A stretch of 64,000 nucleotides of DNA from an uncultured Prolixibacteraceae bacterium (GTDB lineage Bacteria > Bacteroidota > Bacteroidia > Bacteroidales > Prolixibacteraceae): positions 133,513-197,512 of the forward strand of contig CALGIG010000011.1 of assembly GCA_937915865.1 (NCBI GenBank). The letters run 5' to 3'. The first letter of the stretch is position 1. Every line of letters starts with the position of its first letter. Of the stretch, positions 45,187 to 54,264 are shown piece by piece. The translations under genes and the position numbers were made by a program. The notes under the pieces are model-generated. The model worked only from the letters and a program-made list of their open reading frames with translations, did no database searches and had not been told where the DNA came from.

Positions 45187-45687
45187 TTAAAACTTCTTTA
45201 CCAACTCTTCGGTAATGCAATAAACTACAGGGCAAACTTCACAATTTTTATGCGTAAGGTTAAGTATTTGATACATTCGTTTACGATCAGTATGAGGATA
45301 TTCGCGACAGGCTTTTGGGCGGTCTTCATAAACCATGCAATAATTGTCGGGCATCAAAAAAGGGCAGGGGGTTTGCTGAAAAACATAGTCTTTGTCTTCA
45401 TCGATAAACAGGTATTGAGCAATAAAATCGACCGCTTTCATCCGCATTCGTTTGGCAAGCCGTTCAATATCTTTTTCGGTAACAATTGGGCTAATAGACG
45501 AACAGCAATTGGCACAGGTCAAACAATCGAATTGTTCGAAAGCTTCTTCGTGTAACTCATGAATTACATCATCCAAATCTTTTGGTTTTTTGGCTTTCAG
45601 CCGTTTAAAAAGAGCAGTAAACTCTTGTTTGCGTTTGGCTGTCAGTTCTTTCAGCTTTTCAGGCTTTTGATAGATGATGTTCTGCAT
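45187..45687 (-). CDS. YkgJ-family cysteine cluster protein
   Basis: A 166-residue protein with the cysteine pattern of the YkgJ/CxxCxxCC family: CLTCANCC, then CPFL, YCMVYEDRPKACREYPH and a late CEVCPVVYC. These cysteines probably bind a metal or an iron-sulfur cluster. No signal peptide. ATG 45687 is preferred over a TTG four codons upstream. Function in the family is poorly known. It stands alone between tpiA and the TonB receptor gene. Confidence 0.88.
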   Translation of the reverse strand: MQNIIYQKPEKLKELTAKRKQEFTALFKRLKAKKPKDLDDVIHELHEEAFEQFDCLTCANCCSSISPIVTEKDIERLAKRMRMKAVDFIAQYLFIDEDKDYVFQQTPCPFLMPDNYCMVYEDRPKACREYPHTDRKRMYQILNLTHKNCEVCPVVYCITEELVKKF

Positions 45688-45719
45688 GTCAATTGTCAAT
45701 TTTGCGACTAAAATAAGAA

Positions 45720-45745
45720 AAGGAACAAGACTTGTTTCGTTCCTG
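45720..45745 (-). terminator. Possible terminator of the TonB receptor gene
   Basis: GGAAC (45722-45726) / GTTCC (45739-45743) with further AACA/TGTT pairing; the minus strand then has TTTTCTTATTTT. Confidence 0.4.
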
Positions 45746-45774
45746 CTCCTTTTCCTGTTTTCTTTCTCCGGAAC

Positions 45775-48177
45775 TTAGTCTGAAAAATCGATAGGTATCA
45801 GCAACTTGAAGCTGACGTTACGCCCCATATTGTAAATACCCGTGCGTCCGGTTACATTGTTAATTCCGGCGTATTTTAAGCGGCTTAAATGACTCTGGTA
45901 AGCCACATCGGTAATATTGTTGGCCGAAATATATAATGAAAATCGTTTTTTATGATTGAACTCAAAGTCGGAGCCAAACCCCAGATTCAGCAACGTATAT
46001 CCTGGTGTTTTCGTTTCGGTATCAAACGCCGAATAAACATGATTCTGGGCCCAGGTTTTGTCCATCCCAACTTTCAGATAAGACTGATTCATCCATTTTA
46101 CAGGTTTTCCCAATTCAAATTTTAAGTCAGCTGTCCAAACAGGTGCTGGAATAAACGGTAAGTTACCCGAGTCTTCAGCCTGATTATCCAATTTACCTCT
46201 GACATACGAAAACATGTTTTCGACATGCAGCCAATCCCACGGATGAGGGTGAAAATCAAGCTGAAATTCGCCACCATAAAATTGGGCATCGCCTTGTGAG
46301 AACTGAAACACCGGTAACCCTTCGTAATTTGGATTATCGTTTTGATCTTCGGTTTTGTTGATGTAAATGAAGTGATTTACCCTGTTTGTGAATAAATCTA
46401 ATTCAGAAGAGATATGAGTTGTATTGATACCAAAAATAAAATCGAGTTGAAGGCTTGTCTCAGGTTTCAGATTTTCATTGCCAAGCTCGTAACGTAATGT
46501 CCCTTCGTGCACTCCATTTGAGCCCAACTCGGCAATATTTGGCGCCCGGAATCCGCGCGAAACATTCATTTTGGTATAAACCGATCCACTAATTTGGTAG
46601 GTTCCACCCAAACTACCTGAAAATCCGGTTAACTTTTTATCGATGGCCTTGAAACGTTCGGTTGCATCGGGATCGGCTGCTACTGTTTTTTCGTCATTGC
46701 TGTTCAGATAAAGCGCATCGCCTGTTTCAGAGCGGCTGTCGAACCTGATTCCTCCGCTTAAATCAAGTTTCCCGATTTTTTTGTTGGCAATCGTGTAAAT
46801 TCCAAAATCGAAAAGCCTGTATGCCGGAACGAGGAATTCCGTTCCTCTGTTTTCTGATTTTTGCCCCATCCCGTTAATTCCGGCGCTGATTTTCCAGTTA
46901 TTCTTCTCCGGGAAAAGGTATTTCAAATCGTAATTTACGGTATTCAGTAAAAAGAAAAGCCCATATTCGTCGGCGCTTTCAAACTCTTTTCGTTGATTTT
47001 GCTGAAATCCTAAAGTGGCCTCCAACCTGCTTTGACCAATAAACACGCTGCTATTCCATACTGCTTTGTAATGCGCTATTTTCTGGAAAGGAGCATCGAG
47101 CTGGTACGAATGAAAATCGCTCCAATTTGCCACTGATTCATCAGCTTTGATGAATTTTCCACTGGTTTCATCGCGTTCGCCTTCAACAATTCCGGGCTTC
47201 AGGGCATAAGCTCCTAGGTGCAGGTGCGAGTAACCCCAGCTTCGGGTGATGCCTAAGATGGCGCTGGTTGCCTGCTCCCTGAACCCTGAATTATAAACCC
47301 ATCCGTCATATTTGTTTTGATAAGCATGGGCTAATTTATTACTATACCGAATATCCCAGACAAGCCCTTTTTTGTTGCCCGACTGGTTGAGCGAGTAAGA
47401 AATTAATCCGTTGTTTGTTTGGAAGTTGGTACTGATATTCCCTTCTACTGAGCCTTCGGGCAAAGTTGGCGATGATAGCATATTGATTACACCTGCCATA
47501 GCATCGGAGCCATAAGCCAGGCTTGCCGGACCTTTCAAAATTTCTACACGGTTCACTGTATTGTCGTCTATTTCAATTCCGTGTTCGTCACCCCATTGTT
47601 GGCCTTCTTGGCGGATACCGTCGTTTACCACTACTACACGGTTATAGCCCATTCCCCGGATTACAGGCTTCGAAATGCCTGTTCCTGTAGTTATTTGCGA
47701 AACGCCTGGGGTATGTGCCAGCGCATCAATAATATTTGTCGATGAATTTTGGAGCATGTCGATTTTCGGGATTACAGCAATGGGAGAGGGGGTTCGGTTA
47801 TTTTCCACTCCGCCGGTTTGCCCCGTAACTACAACCTCGCTAATTTCTGTAACCGATATTTCAAGCTGAATATCAAGTGTTTGTTCTTTGGAAAGATCGA
47901 TCTGGCGAGTGACCATTTTATAGCCGATAAACCGAATCTGAACCAATAATTTGGTGGCTGGAAGTTTATCAATGCTGTAAGTTCCGTCGGGTTTCGAGAT
48001 GGTTCCAACTTTCAGGTCGGGAAAATATATGCTAACGCCCGGAATAGGTTCTCCGCTTGTTTTGTCAGTAATTTTTCCGCCTAAGGTTGTACTTTTTATT
48101 TTGGGCAGGTCGTTTGAAAAGCCTGTTATGATTGCTGAAAAGCAAATCAATATCAGGAAAAATATATTGATTTTCAT
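45775..48177 (-). CDS. TonB-dependent receptor, possibly for a metal
   Basis: An 800-residue outer-membrane transporter. Signal about 1-21, carboxypeptidase-like regulatory domain (GKITDKTSGEPIPGVSIYFP) to about 115, plug domain (PVIRGMGYNRVVVVNDGIR, VEILKGPASLAYGSDAMAGVINM), then the barrel with an ending of FKLLIPIDFSD. It is not the long SusC type. In the plug, the segment QQWGDEHGIEIDD is rich in metal-capable residues. The neighbouring upstream gene encodes a His/Cys-rich small membrane protein, which together suggest uptake of zinc or copper; siderophore or other cargo is not excluded. Confidence 0.85.
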   Translation of the reverse strand: MKINIFFLILICFSAIITGFSNDLPKIKSTTLGGKITDKTSGEPIPGVSIYFPDLKVGTISKPDGTYSIDKLPATKLLVQIRFIGYKMVTRQIDLSKEQTLDIQLEISVTEISEVVVTGQTGGVENNRTPSPIAVIPKIDMLQNSSTNIIDALAHTPGVSQITTGTGISKPVIRGMGYNRVVVVNDGIRQEGQQWGDEHGIEIDDNTVNRVEILKGPASLAYGSDAMAGVINMLSSPTLPEGSVEGNISTNFQTNNGLISYSLNQSGNKKGLVWDIRYSNKLAHAYQNKYDGWVYNSGFREQATSAILGITRSWGYSHLHLGAYALKPGIVEGERDETSGKFIKADESVANWSDFHSYQLDAPFQKIAHYKAVWNSSVFIGQSRLEATLGFQQNQRKEFESADEYGLFFLLNTVNYDLKYLFPEKNNWKISAGINGMGQKSENRGTEFLVPAYRLFDFGIYTIANKKIGKLDLSGGIRFDSRSETGDALYLNSNDEKTVAADPDATERFKAIDKKLTGFSGSLGGTYQISGSVYTKMNVSRGFRAPNIAELGSNGVHEGTLRYELGNENLKPETSLQLDFIFGINTTHISSELDLFTNRVNHFIYINKTEDQNDNPNYEGLPVFQFSQGDAQFYGGEFQLDFHPHPWDWLHVENMFSYVRGKLDNQAEDSGNLPFIPAPVWTADLKFELGKPVKWMNQSYLKVGMDKTWAQNHVYSAFDTETKTPGYTLLNLGFGSDFEFNHKKRFSLYISANNITDVAYQSHLSRLKYAGINNVTGRTGIYNMGRNVSFKLLIPIDFSD

Positions 48178-48274
48178 TGAATTGACTATTTATAACTTTG
48201 AAACTATATTTCAAAGCATGGTTAATTATATTTTTGTTTTATTTTGAATACCAGTTTTTTAGATGGAAATTAAT

Positions 48275-48319
48275 TTTTTGCAGTTTAGCAGCAAAATAAT
48301 TGCCATAAAGCTGCAAAAA
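48275..48319. repeat. Inverted repeat between the TonB receptor and the His-rich gene
   Basis: TTTTTGCAGTTTA (48275-48287) pairs with TAAAGCTGCAAAAA (48306-48319), one bulged G, 18-base loop. No T run follows on the minus strand, so it is more likely a regulatory structure than a terminator. Confidence 0.5.
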
Positions 48320-48405
48320 CACAAAGAGTACACGACGATGTACGATGTTTGTATTGTAAAATAGCTTTGGAATTCAGCTAAAACGGTATTCAACCAACGT
48401 TTAAA

Positions 48406-48726
48406 TTAAGCGATAGGGGGCGCTCTTAATGAGAAATAATGGACAAATGGAGTAAAGACGATTTGAGGAATCGGGTTGATAAAGATTTTTATAACCGATT
48501 GGGCCTCGAAATGATGCTCGGTGGCAGATGAAATAAAGTTATAAAATTCGAAATCACACACGGGACAAGGATTTTCCGTGTGGTCGATATTTTCAGTTGT
48601 TGCAAATTCATGGTGATAATGCGACCCGTGATGTACGTGAAACGTTTTGCTTATTAGCGGGTAAGCCAATAGCAGCAAGTGAAGGACAACAAGTTTGATA
48701 GTATTATTTCTGCTTTCCCGTTTCAT
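48406..48726 (-). CDS. Small His/Cys-rich membrane-anchored protein
   Basis: A 106-residue protein from ATG 48726 (a GTG start six codons earlier is less likely). It has one membrane or signal segment (about 10-26), then HVHHGSHYHHE, the pair CPVC (about residues 53-56), and EHHFE. These are strong candidate metal ligands, exposed to the periplasm. It lies 228 bases upstream of a TonB receptor on the same strand. Similar small proteins near metal receptors are known in several phyla, but I cannot name this family. A role in sensing or handing over zinc or copper is inferred. Confidence 0.7.
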   Translation of the reverse strand: MKRESRNNTIKLVVLHLLLLAYPLISKTFHVHHGSHYHHEFATTENIDHTENPCPVCDFEFYNFISSATEHHFEAQSVIKIFINPIPQIVFTPFVHYFSLRAPPIA

Positions 48727-48782
48727 GCCTAATTGTAAACACACTACTTTGCTTAATGTTTAAGCCTGATTAGTCGATTCTG

Positions 48783-49685
48783 CTATTCTGCTATTCTTTT
48801 CTTCAGTTTCTTGTTAATCTGGGCTAAAAATAAACCAGAAATTACGATAGCAATTCCTATCATTTGGTGAAAATTTAATGTATCACCTAAGATCAGAAAA
48901 GCAAAAATAGCAACAAAAACAGGTATAACGTTAATAAATATATTCGATTTGTTGATGCCAATATTCCGAATACTGTATGTGAATAAAATAAAAGCAAATG
49001 TTGATGCAAAAATTGCCAGTTTAACGATTGCGGCAAACGATTTCAGGTTGAATGGAATGTGCAGAAAATCTCTCATTTCGAGTCCCAGCCAGAACGGTAA
49101 AAAGAAAATAGCGCCAAGCAGGTTTTGATAAGCAATAATAGTAAACGTATTATACCGGTGCGATATGCCTTTCAGAATGATTGAATAGCCAATTGCTCCT
49201 AAAACAGCTATAAATTCAAGCGCAACTCCTAGTGGCGGCGCCGTAAAGTTGAACGAATTGTCGAGTACAACTAAACTTACTCCCAGGAAGGTGATTACTA
49301 ACCCAATGAGATTCGTTTTACTTAGTTTTTCTTTATAGAAATGCCAGGCTAAAATGGGAGAGAAGAGCGGAATGGTAGCAACAATTACGGCTGCTACAGT
49401 TGACGAAACATACTTCAACCCATAGCTTTCGCCCATGAAATATAGGAAAGGCTCGAAAAAAGCCAGCATTACAAAGTATTTCAAATCGCCAGACTTAATG
49501 CGCTGTAATTTGCGGGTGATAACTGTAAACGCTAGCAGCATTCCCGACGACAGAATAAGCCTGAACAAAACGGTGGTAAGCGGACCATAAGCTTCGTAAA
49601 CCACTTTGACCCACACAAATGAGAAACTCCAGAAAATCATCGAAAGTAGGGCGGCACCGTAAGTTATCCAGCTTTTGTTCTTCAT
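48783..49685 (-). CDS. EamA/DMT-family transporter
   Basis: A 300-residue inner-membrane protein with ten predicted helices in two homologous EamA halves (about 8-140 and 150-290). The FWSFSFVWVKVVYEAYGPLT start and LGVSLVVLD before the second half are typical of drug/metabolite exporters. The tail ends in a Lys-rich cytoplasmic stretch. Substrate unknown. No close operon partner; 56 bases separate its stop codon from the start of the downstream His-rich gene. Confidence 0.9.
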   Translation of the reverse strand: MKNKSWITYGAALLSMIFWSFSFVWVKVVYEAYGPLTTVLFRLILSSGMLLAFTVITRKLQRIKSGDLKYFVMLAFFEPFLYFMGESYGLKYVSSTVAAVIVATIPLFSPILAWHFYKEKLSKTNLIGLVITFLGVSLVVLDNSFNFTAPPLGVALEFIAVLGAIGYSIILKGISHRYNTFTIIAYQNLLGAIFFLPFWLGLEMRDFLHIPFNLKSFAAIVKLAIFASTFAFILFTYSIRNIGINKSNIFINVIPVFVAIFAFLILGDTLNFHQMIGIAIVISGLFLAQINKKLKKRIAE

Positions 49686-49757
49686 TTCTCATTTTTATGA
49701 GCCGCAAAAGTAGGGATATTTAGGTGGATAAAAATGCAAAATCAATCAGGTAGCCTA

Positions 49758-49800
49758 TAAAAATTCGTCAGGGTTTCACTTTAAGTGAAGCCCTGACGAA
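49758..49800 (-). terminator. Strong terminator of the GIN/barrel operon
   Basis: TTCGTCAGGGTTTCACTT (49764-49781) pairs nearly perfectly with AAGTGAAGCCCTGACGAA (49783-49800), and the minus strand then reads TTTTTAT. It closes the operon 51725-49816. Confidence 0.9.
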
Positions 49801-49815
49801 AAATCAAAATTACTT

Positions 49816-50427
49816 TTAAAACCTGCCAAATTTCAATATCAACCCAATATTGGCGCCTTCCATAACATCTGAGTTTGTATTTACCATGTCAATTTTAGAG
49901 GTGAAGCGGTAGCCAATTGTTCCGGCCAGGCGCAAGTGACGGGTCATGTTAAATTCCAGTTCAACGGCAGGCTCGAATACCAGGAATGCGTCGCTTCTTG
50001 AGTTGTCGTAAGTCCAGTCGTGGTGGTCTTCAACCTGGGCAACAGCGCCAACGCCAAATAAAACCGGGAACGAGATGTGGACGGGTAATCGGGGCGCCAG
50101 AATGGGTTCGAGGTATAATCCGCCGTAACCACCGGCCAGGTTGTAATCCAGGTCGTTGTAGCGCCAGTTATCGTAATTTACATCGTTAATAAAACCTTTT
50201 CCGCCAAAACCTATTGCAAACGAATGGTCGATAATCCACGAACCTCGTGCTCCCATCAGGAAAGCATCTTTCCCGTCGATTTGAGTATATTCGAACGAAA
50301 GCGCTCCGTAGCCACCATTATTCCGGCCTTTTGAGAAAATGGTTGAAATCTGGTTGTCGTCGTTTTCCTGGGCCGAAGCACATAAAACTCCCAGCCCGAT
50401 AAAAATCAGGATAAGTAATTGTTTCAT
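49816..50427 (-). CDS. Small outer-membrane beta-barrel protein
   Basis: A 203-residue exported protein (signal 1-19, ending CASAQ) with alternating strands and Gly/aromatic turns: GGYGALSFEYTQIDGKDAFLMGARG, SFAIGFGGKGF, LAGGYGGLYLEP, HLRLAGTIGYRF, and a final C-terminal Phe (ILKFGRF). Likely an eight-stranded barrel. No enzyme motif. It is the third gene of the operon led by the GIN-domain lipoprotein; the gap to the preceding gene is 33 bases. Control by the ECF sigma factor is predicted from the promoter before that operon. Confidence 0.78.
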   Translation of the reverse strand: MKQLLILIFIGLGVLCASAQENDDNQISTIFSKGRNNGGYGALSFEYTQIDGKDAFLMGARGSWIIDHSFAIGFGGKGFINDVNYDNWRYNDLDYNLAGGYGGLYLEPILAPRLPVHISFPVLFGVGAVAQVEDHHDWTYDNSRSDAFLVFEPAVELEFNMTRHLRLAGTIGYRFTSKIDMVNTNSDVMEGANIGLILKFGRF

Positions 50428-50460
50428 TTTTAATTATTTAAATGTTTTCTGTTTATAAAT

Positions 50461-50967
50461 TTAAAAAGTGTATTTCACAGTAAATGCAAAATCGAAAGGT
50501 TGTATCTGGAAGAAGTTTTTCCCGAAAAGATTGAAATAAGGTTTAACCTCAATTCCAACTACCAAAGGGATTTCCCTAATGGTGTATTCGATTCCGGCTA
50601 AACCATCCAAGCCCGCAACTGGGCCCGAACGGTGTTCGCTGTACCGGGTATGGTAAATATCGTTGTAGTAATTGTCTCTGTACCAGGATTCGAAACCAGC
50701 ATGAGCTCCAAAACCATATACAAAAGTGAATTCTTCCTGATCGATATTAAATGCCTCTGGGACATAAAATTCTTTTAGTCCGGTTAATTGGAGTCCTTGT
50801 TTTCGGGTTGAAAGCAGTACCTTATACGAGGTTAAATCGCCTGAAAAAACGCGGTACTCAAAGCCTGATGACAAACCGCCCCGGATACCAACGGCTTTTA
50901 TCGGCTCTTCGGCAAAACTGCTAAAACTAAAAATAAAGATGCTGATAATAAGATAGATGTGTTTCAT
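50461..50967 (-). CDS. Small outer-membrane protein of unknown function
   Basis: A 168-residue protein with signal peptide (1-19) and barrel-like strands: GIRGGLSSGFEYRVFSGD, YKVLLSTRKQGLQLTGL, FVYGFGAHAGFESWY, PLVVGIEVKPYFNLFG, and the C-terminal DFAFTVKYTF with a terminal Phe. Likely an eight-stranded barrel of OmpA/OmpX size. Second gene of the operon; 35 bases after the GIN-domain gene. Confidence 0.75.
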   Translation of the reverse strand: MKHIYLIISIFIFSFSSFAEEPIKAVGIRGGLSSGFEYRVFSGDLTSYKVLLSTRKQGLQLTGLKEFYVPEAFNIDQEEFTFVYGFGAHAGFESWYRDNYYNDIYHTRYSEHRSGPVAGLDGLAGIEYTIREIPLVVGIEVKPYFNLFGKNFFQIQPFDFAFTVKYTF

Positions 50968-51002
50968 TTGTATTTTAGTTGTTTTCTGATTATCAAATTT
51001 CG

Positions 51003-51725
51003 TTAATTTTTATCAACAACACCACCCGAGCCTGAGATACTTGTATGGATTGCCGGATAATTGATGTAAAACACTTTTCCGCTTCCAGAAATATGTGCAT
51101 CAATTGTGTGACTTACATTTACATACATATCGCCCGAACCAGAGATAATAGCGTCGCAATCATTTTGTTCCAGGTCGTAGGATTTAATTTTTCCCGACCC
51201 ACTAACCATGAAGTGAGTATAATCAGCTTCACCTGAAATGGTTATGCTTCCAGAACCCGAAACATTGGCTTCTATTTTATTGCAATTCACTTTTGTTACA
51301 ATGTCGCCCGATCCCGAAACGTTGGTATAAAAATCATCACATAAAAAATTACCTGTTTCAATGTATCCTGAGCCACTAAGTGATATACCGTTTAATACAG
51401 GTGAGGTAATGTAAATTTCTATCGGAAGGGTTTGGCGAAGTGAATGAAGGCCAGTAGTTCTGATTTTTAATTTTCGACCATCAACCTGTGTCGAAATATA
51501 GGGAAGAAGGTTCGATTCAGCGCTAACTTCAACTGAATATGAGTTTCCTGGAGTGATGTATACTTCAAAATCACCATTTGTAGCAATTTCATCAAATCCT
51601 TCATCCAAACGTTCTTCTGTTCGTTGAATACCATTTCCTTCAATAAATAATTCATCCACACAGGAAGTTGCACCAAACAAGAGCAGTATTAATGCCGCAA
51701 GTGCTTGAATCTTGGTCATTTTCAT
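51003..51725 (-). CDS. GIN-domain (DUF2807) surface lipoprotein
   Basis: A 240-residue lipoprotein from ATG 51725; the frame is open 23 codons further upstream but would hide the signal. Signal ends at GATSC with Cys22. After an FDEIATNGDFEVYITPG start, the rest is a right-handed parallel beta-helix of about eight turns, seen as repeated SGSG (VSGSGDI, VSGSGSI, VSGSGKI, ISGSGDM, ISGSGKV, ISGSGGV). This is the 'head GIN' adhesin-like domain. It heads an operon with two barrel proteins, behind an ECF-type promoter identical to that of the sigma gene. Confidence 0.88.
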   Translation of the reverse strand: MKMTKIQALAALILLLFGATSCVDELFIEGNGIQRTEERLDEGFDEIATNGDFEVYITPGNSYSVEVSAESNLLPYISTQVDGRKLKIRTTGLHSLRQTLPIEIYITSPVLNGISLSGSGYIETGNFLCDDFYTNVSGSGDIVTKVNCNKIEANVSGSGSITISGEADYTHFMVSGSGKIKSYDLEQNDCDAIISGSGDMYVNVSHTIDAHISGSGKVFYINYPAIHTSISGSGGVVDKN

Positions 51726-52060
51726 AGCTTTGAGATCTTTTAAAATGTTTCTGTTGTTTCTATTGTTTAATTCTGAACGTCGAACTTTAGGCACTCCAAA
51801 CTGAAAAAAGTCAAAGTGTTCAGTCTCTGTATTTATGCAATAACGTCTGAAACTTTAAATCTGAAATTTGGAACTTTCACTTAGAGACAGGATTATTATT
51901 TAAGGGTTGCAATTCCTGAATTTTTTTTGAAATTATTTTTGTTTTCTTTCACAAGTTTAAATTATCACATTTGAACGCAGAGCAAAGAAGTTGCTGAATT
52001 GCCAGTATTTACTGCTGAATTACAGTTCTGAGGTGTTGAAATAAACAGGTTTTTAAGTTT
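51726..52060. other. Control region between the DUF4097-like gene and the GIN operon
   Basis: About 335 bases without a gene; it holds the ECF-type promoter at 51886-51912 and leaves a leader of roughly 150 bases before the GIN-domain start. Confidence 0.55.
51886..51912 (-). promoter_or_regulatory. ECF-type promoter of the GIN/barrel operon
   Basis: On the minus strand TTGCAACC (51912-51905), 16 bases, then GTC (51888-51886). The same -35 nonamer TTGCAACCC and the same spacing to GTC occur before the sigma factor gene. The AACC core is typical of ECF -35 boxes. Confidence 0.68.
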
Positions 52061-53167
52061 TTAATACGATAGAATATTCACTTCGCCTCCAATTGAATTT
52101 ACAATCAGCTGGTCTTCTTTCATTTTCTTACCAAAGTAACCGGTATGACGATTTTTATTTTCTTTTGAATCAAGAACTTCTTTGTCTTCAACTTTCATTT
52201 CACGGTCAAGTTTCAGGTTGGTTTTAGCTTCAGTGATTTCGAAATTGAATTTGGCTTCAGGTTGAAAATAAAGGTTTACATCGGCTGACCGGGATTCGAC
52301 ATAGATATTGCTGAAATTGCTCATTACCTTTTCCATTTCGAGTGATCCGTAGCTTAGGCGTATGTTGGCCTTATTTTTCATTTCTGAAATACGGAATTGG
52401 GTAAAGCTACCGACTCCATCTATTTTGTCGGCCAACCGGATACGCAATTTATCACGTCGTGAATCGATGCTTAAATCTTCTGAATTCATTATCTCAACGG
52501 TTGATGACTTGCTTTCGAGCCTCAAAACTCCGGAGTTTTTAACCTGAATGTCGCTGTAATTACTTGTAATCCTTGAATTTGTAAGATTGCCAAATACTGC
52601 ATCTGCAAAATTAAGGTTCAATGTCGAGCGTTTGCTCAGGTCGCCTGTTTTTAACTTTCCATTACTGATCGAAATTTGAGTTTCACCCTTGTAATCGCCC
52701 ATGATAATATCTCCAAACTTATTTTCAAGCCTTAATTCATGATTGTCGGGTAGCCAAACTGTCAGATCAATGCGAATGCTACCATTGGTTTGTAGAATCG
52801 TTTCCTTAAATTTCTGAAATTCGTTCTCAAGCTGGCTCTTATTTTTATCAACCAGTGTTTTAACTACAAGGTAATATTGCGAATTACTAATGTCGAAATC
52901 CAGGTTTCCCATAGTTTTTTCGAGTTTGATTGGCTTTTTCTCATTAATCTCCATCCGGAATTTAATGACGACCGAATCTTTTTCCCAGGTATTCAGTTCA
53001 ATTCGCCCGTATTTATTGGTAATGTCAATGTGTGTTTCAGGCTTTATAGCAAACCGCTTTACAAATTCGCGGGTTTCGGTAAATTGAGCATTGGCACAAA
53101 GTACGCTCAGTAAAAGCAAACCCGATGCGATAAATCTCAATCCTTTTATTTTATTTCTTGTATTCAT
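52061..53167 (-). CDS. Exported adhesin-like protein (DUF4097/DUF2807-like)
   Basis: A 368-residue protein with signal peptide (about 1-27, ending CANAQ) and a repetitive beta pattern: ITNKYGRIELNTWEKDSVVI, LRLENKFGDIIMGDYKG, ISNGKLKTGDLSKRSTLNLNFADAVFG, NYSDIQVKNSGVLRLESKSSTVEI, ending VNSIGGEVNILSY. This fits a parallel beta-helix as in DUF4097 and GIN-type proteins. It is the third gene of the sigma/anti-sigma operon, ten bases after the anti-sigma stop (ATG 53167; a TTG two codons before is less likely). A surface or periplasmic sensor or target of the sigma pathway is plausible. Confidence 0.75.
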   Translation of the reverse strand: MNTRNKIKGLRFIASGLLLLSVLCANAQFTETREFVKRFAIKPETHIDITNKYGRIELNTWEKDSVVIKFRMEINEKKPIKLEKTMGNLDFDISNSQYYLVVKTLVDKNKSQLENEFQKFKETILQTNGSIRIDLTVWLPDNHELRLENKFGDIIMGDYKGETQISISNGKLKTGDLSKRSTLNLNFADAVFGNLTNSRITSNYSDIQVKNSGVLRLESKSSTVEIMNSEDLSIDSRRDKLRIRLADKIDGVGSFTQFRISEMKNKANIRLSYGSLEMEKVMSNFSNIYVESRSADVNLYFQPEAKFNFEITEAKTNLKLDREMKVEDKEVLDSKENKNRHTGYFGKKMKEDQLIVNSIGGEVNILSY

Positions 53168-53177
53168 AACCAATTGG

Positions 53178-53693
53178 TTAACAGTTTATTTGTTCGAGAA
53201 CATCATCTACCAGTTTCATTCGGTTGCGGTTATTCTCTATCATTGCTTCAATAACTTCCTTGTTCGAAACATTGTCTTTCAAATCACTTTTGAGTGACAT
53301 ATACATCGTTTCAAGCTCGTTTAAGTCGCCTTCAATCTGTGCTTTGAGTTCAGGATGGACTTTGTAGCATTTCTGAATTTCGGCCAGTTTTCCTGAAACC
53401 TCCTGTGCATAATACGCTTCAGCTTCAATCAGCTCCTGAACTTCAGGATCAGCTAAAACATTACTTTGAGATGTTTGCGATATCTTTTCCGACCGGAAAT
53501 AAATCGTTGTTGGAATGGTAATTGCTAAAACAAGGACTGCAGCAATCTTCAGCACAAAAAATCTGTTTTTAGGCTTTTGCTTAGTCTGATCAAATTTTAA
53601 GTTGATCGATTCCCAAACTTTATCAGATGGCTCCAGGTAATCAAATTCGTGCCTGTTTTCTTCAACAAAGGATTCCAATCTGTCGCGCTTCAT
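53178..53693 (-). CDS. Membrane anti-sigma factor
   Basis: A 171-residue protein: cytoplasmic part (1-45) with DKVWESINLKFDQ, one membrane helix (about 46-66), then a periplasmic helical part (70-171) that looks like two long helices. This is the layout of Bacteroidetes anti-sigma factors; no zinc-binding HxxxCxxC is seen. Its start overlaps the sigma stop by four bases (ATGA), indicating coupled translation. It should hold the ECF sigma factor inactive until an envelope signal arrives. Confidence 0.82.
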   Translation of the reverse strand: MKRDRLESFVEENRHEFDYLEPSDKVWESINLKFDQTKQKPKNRFFVLKIAAVLVLAITIPTTIYFRSEKISQTSQSNVLADPEVQELIEAEAYYAQEVSGKLAEIQKCYKVHPELKAQIEGDLNELETMYMSLKSDLKDNVSNKEVIEAMIENNRNRMKLVDDVLEQINC

Positions 53694-54241
53694 ATTGCTT
53701 TGCTTTTTGTTTGTTTCATAATTTCGTAAACCCTGCGTTTGGCGCGCATATACTGCGATTTCGATGTCGATTCGGTAATATGCAGTATTTGCGCAATCTC
53801 TCCGTGATCATATCCTTCAAGCAGGTATAAAGAGAATACAATGCGTCCACCTTCAGGTAGTTGATTCATCGCTTCAACGATATTTTTCATGGTGTACAAC
53901 GCTTCGTCCGGGTCTTCTTCTGCCGTTTCGTAGCGGTGCATATCATCAGTCAATTTCAAATCCAGCTTACGTTTGTTCAGTGCATTAATACAGGTGTGAA
54001 CCGTTATCGTTTTCAACCAGGTGCCAAAACTTGATTCATGCCTAAAGGATTCCAGTTTAGTAAAAGCCTGAATAAAAGCCTCCTGAAGCATATCTTCGGC
54101 ATCCTCGCGATTGTTCATCAGGCGGTAGCACACGTTGAACATAGCTTTGGAGTACAGTTGATACAGCTGGTAACGGGCTTTGTTGTTGCCTTTTAAACAC
54201 TGGGCAATCAAATCCTGGTGTATGAATGCTGTCTGACTCAA
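53690..54241 (-). CDS. ECF sigma factor (RNA polymerase sigma-70 family)
   Basis: A 183-residue sigma factor with region 2 (YQLYSKAMFNVCYRLMNNREDAEDMLQEAFIQAF split over about 28-62; promoter melting residues included) and region 4 (about 125-178; LEGYDHGEIAQILHITESTSKSQ). The start is TTG 54241: a TAA lies two codons upstream and the next ATG is at residue 34, inside region 2. The predicted transcript start is about 15 bases upstream of it. It heads a three-gene operon with the anti-sigma factor and an adhesin-like protein. Confidence 0.93.
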   Translation of the reverse strand: MSQTAFIHQDLIAQCLKGNNKARYQLYQLYSKAMFNVCYRLMNNREDAEDMLQEAFIQAFTKLESFRHESSFGTWLKTITVHTCINALNKRKLDLKLTDDMHRYETAEEDPDEALYTMKNIVEAMNQLPEGGRIVFSLYLLEGYDHGEIAQILHITESTSKSQYMRAKRRVYEIMKQTKSKAI

Positions 54242-54264
54242 ATTTTAAACTTTTCAATTCCAAT

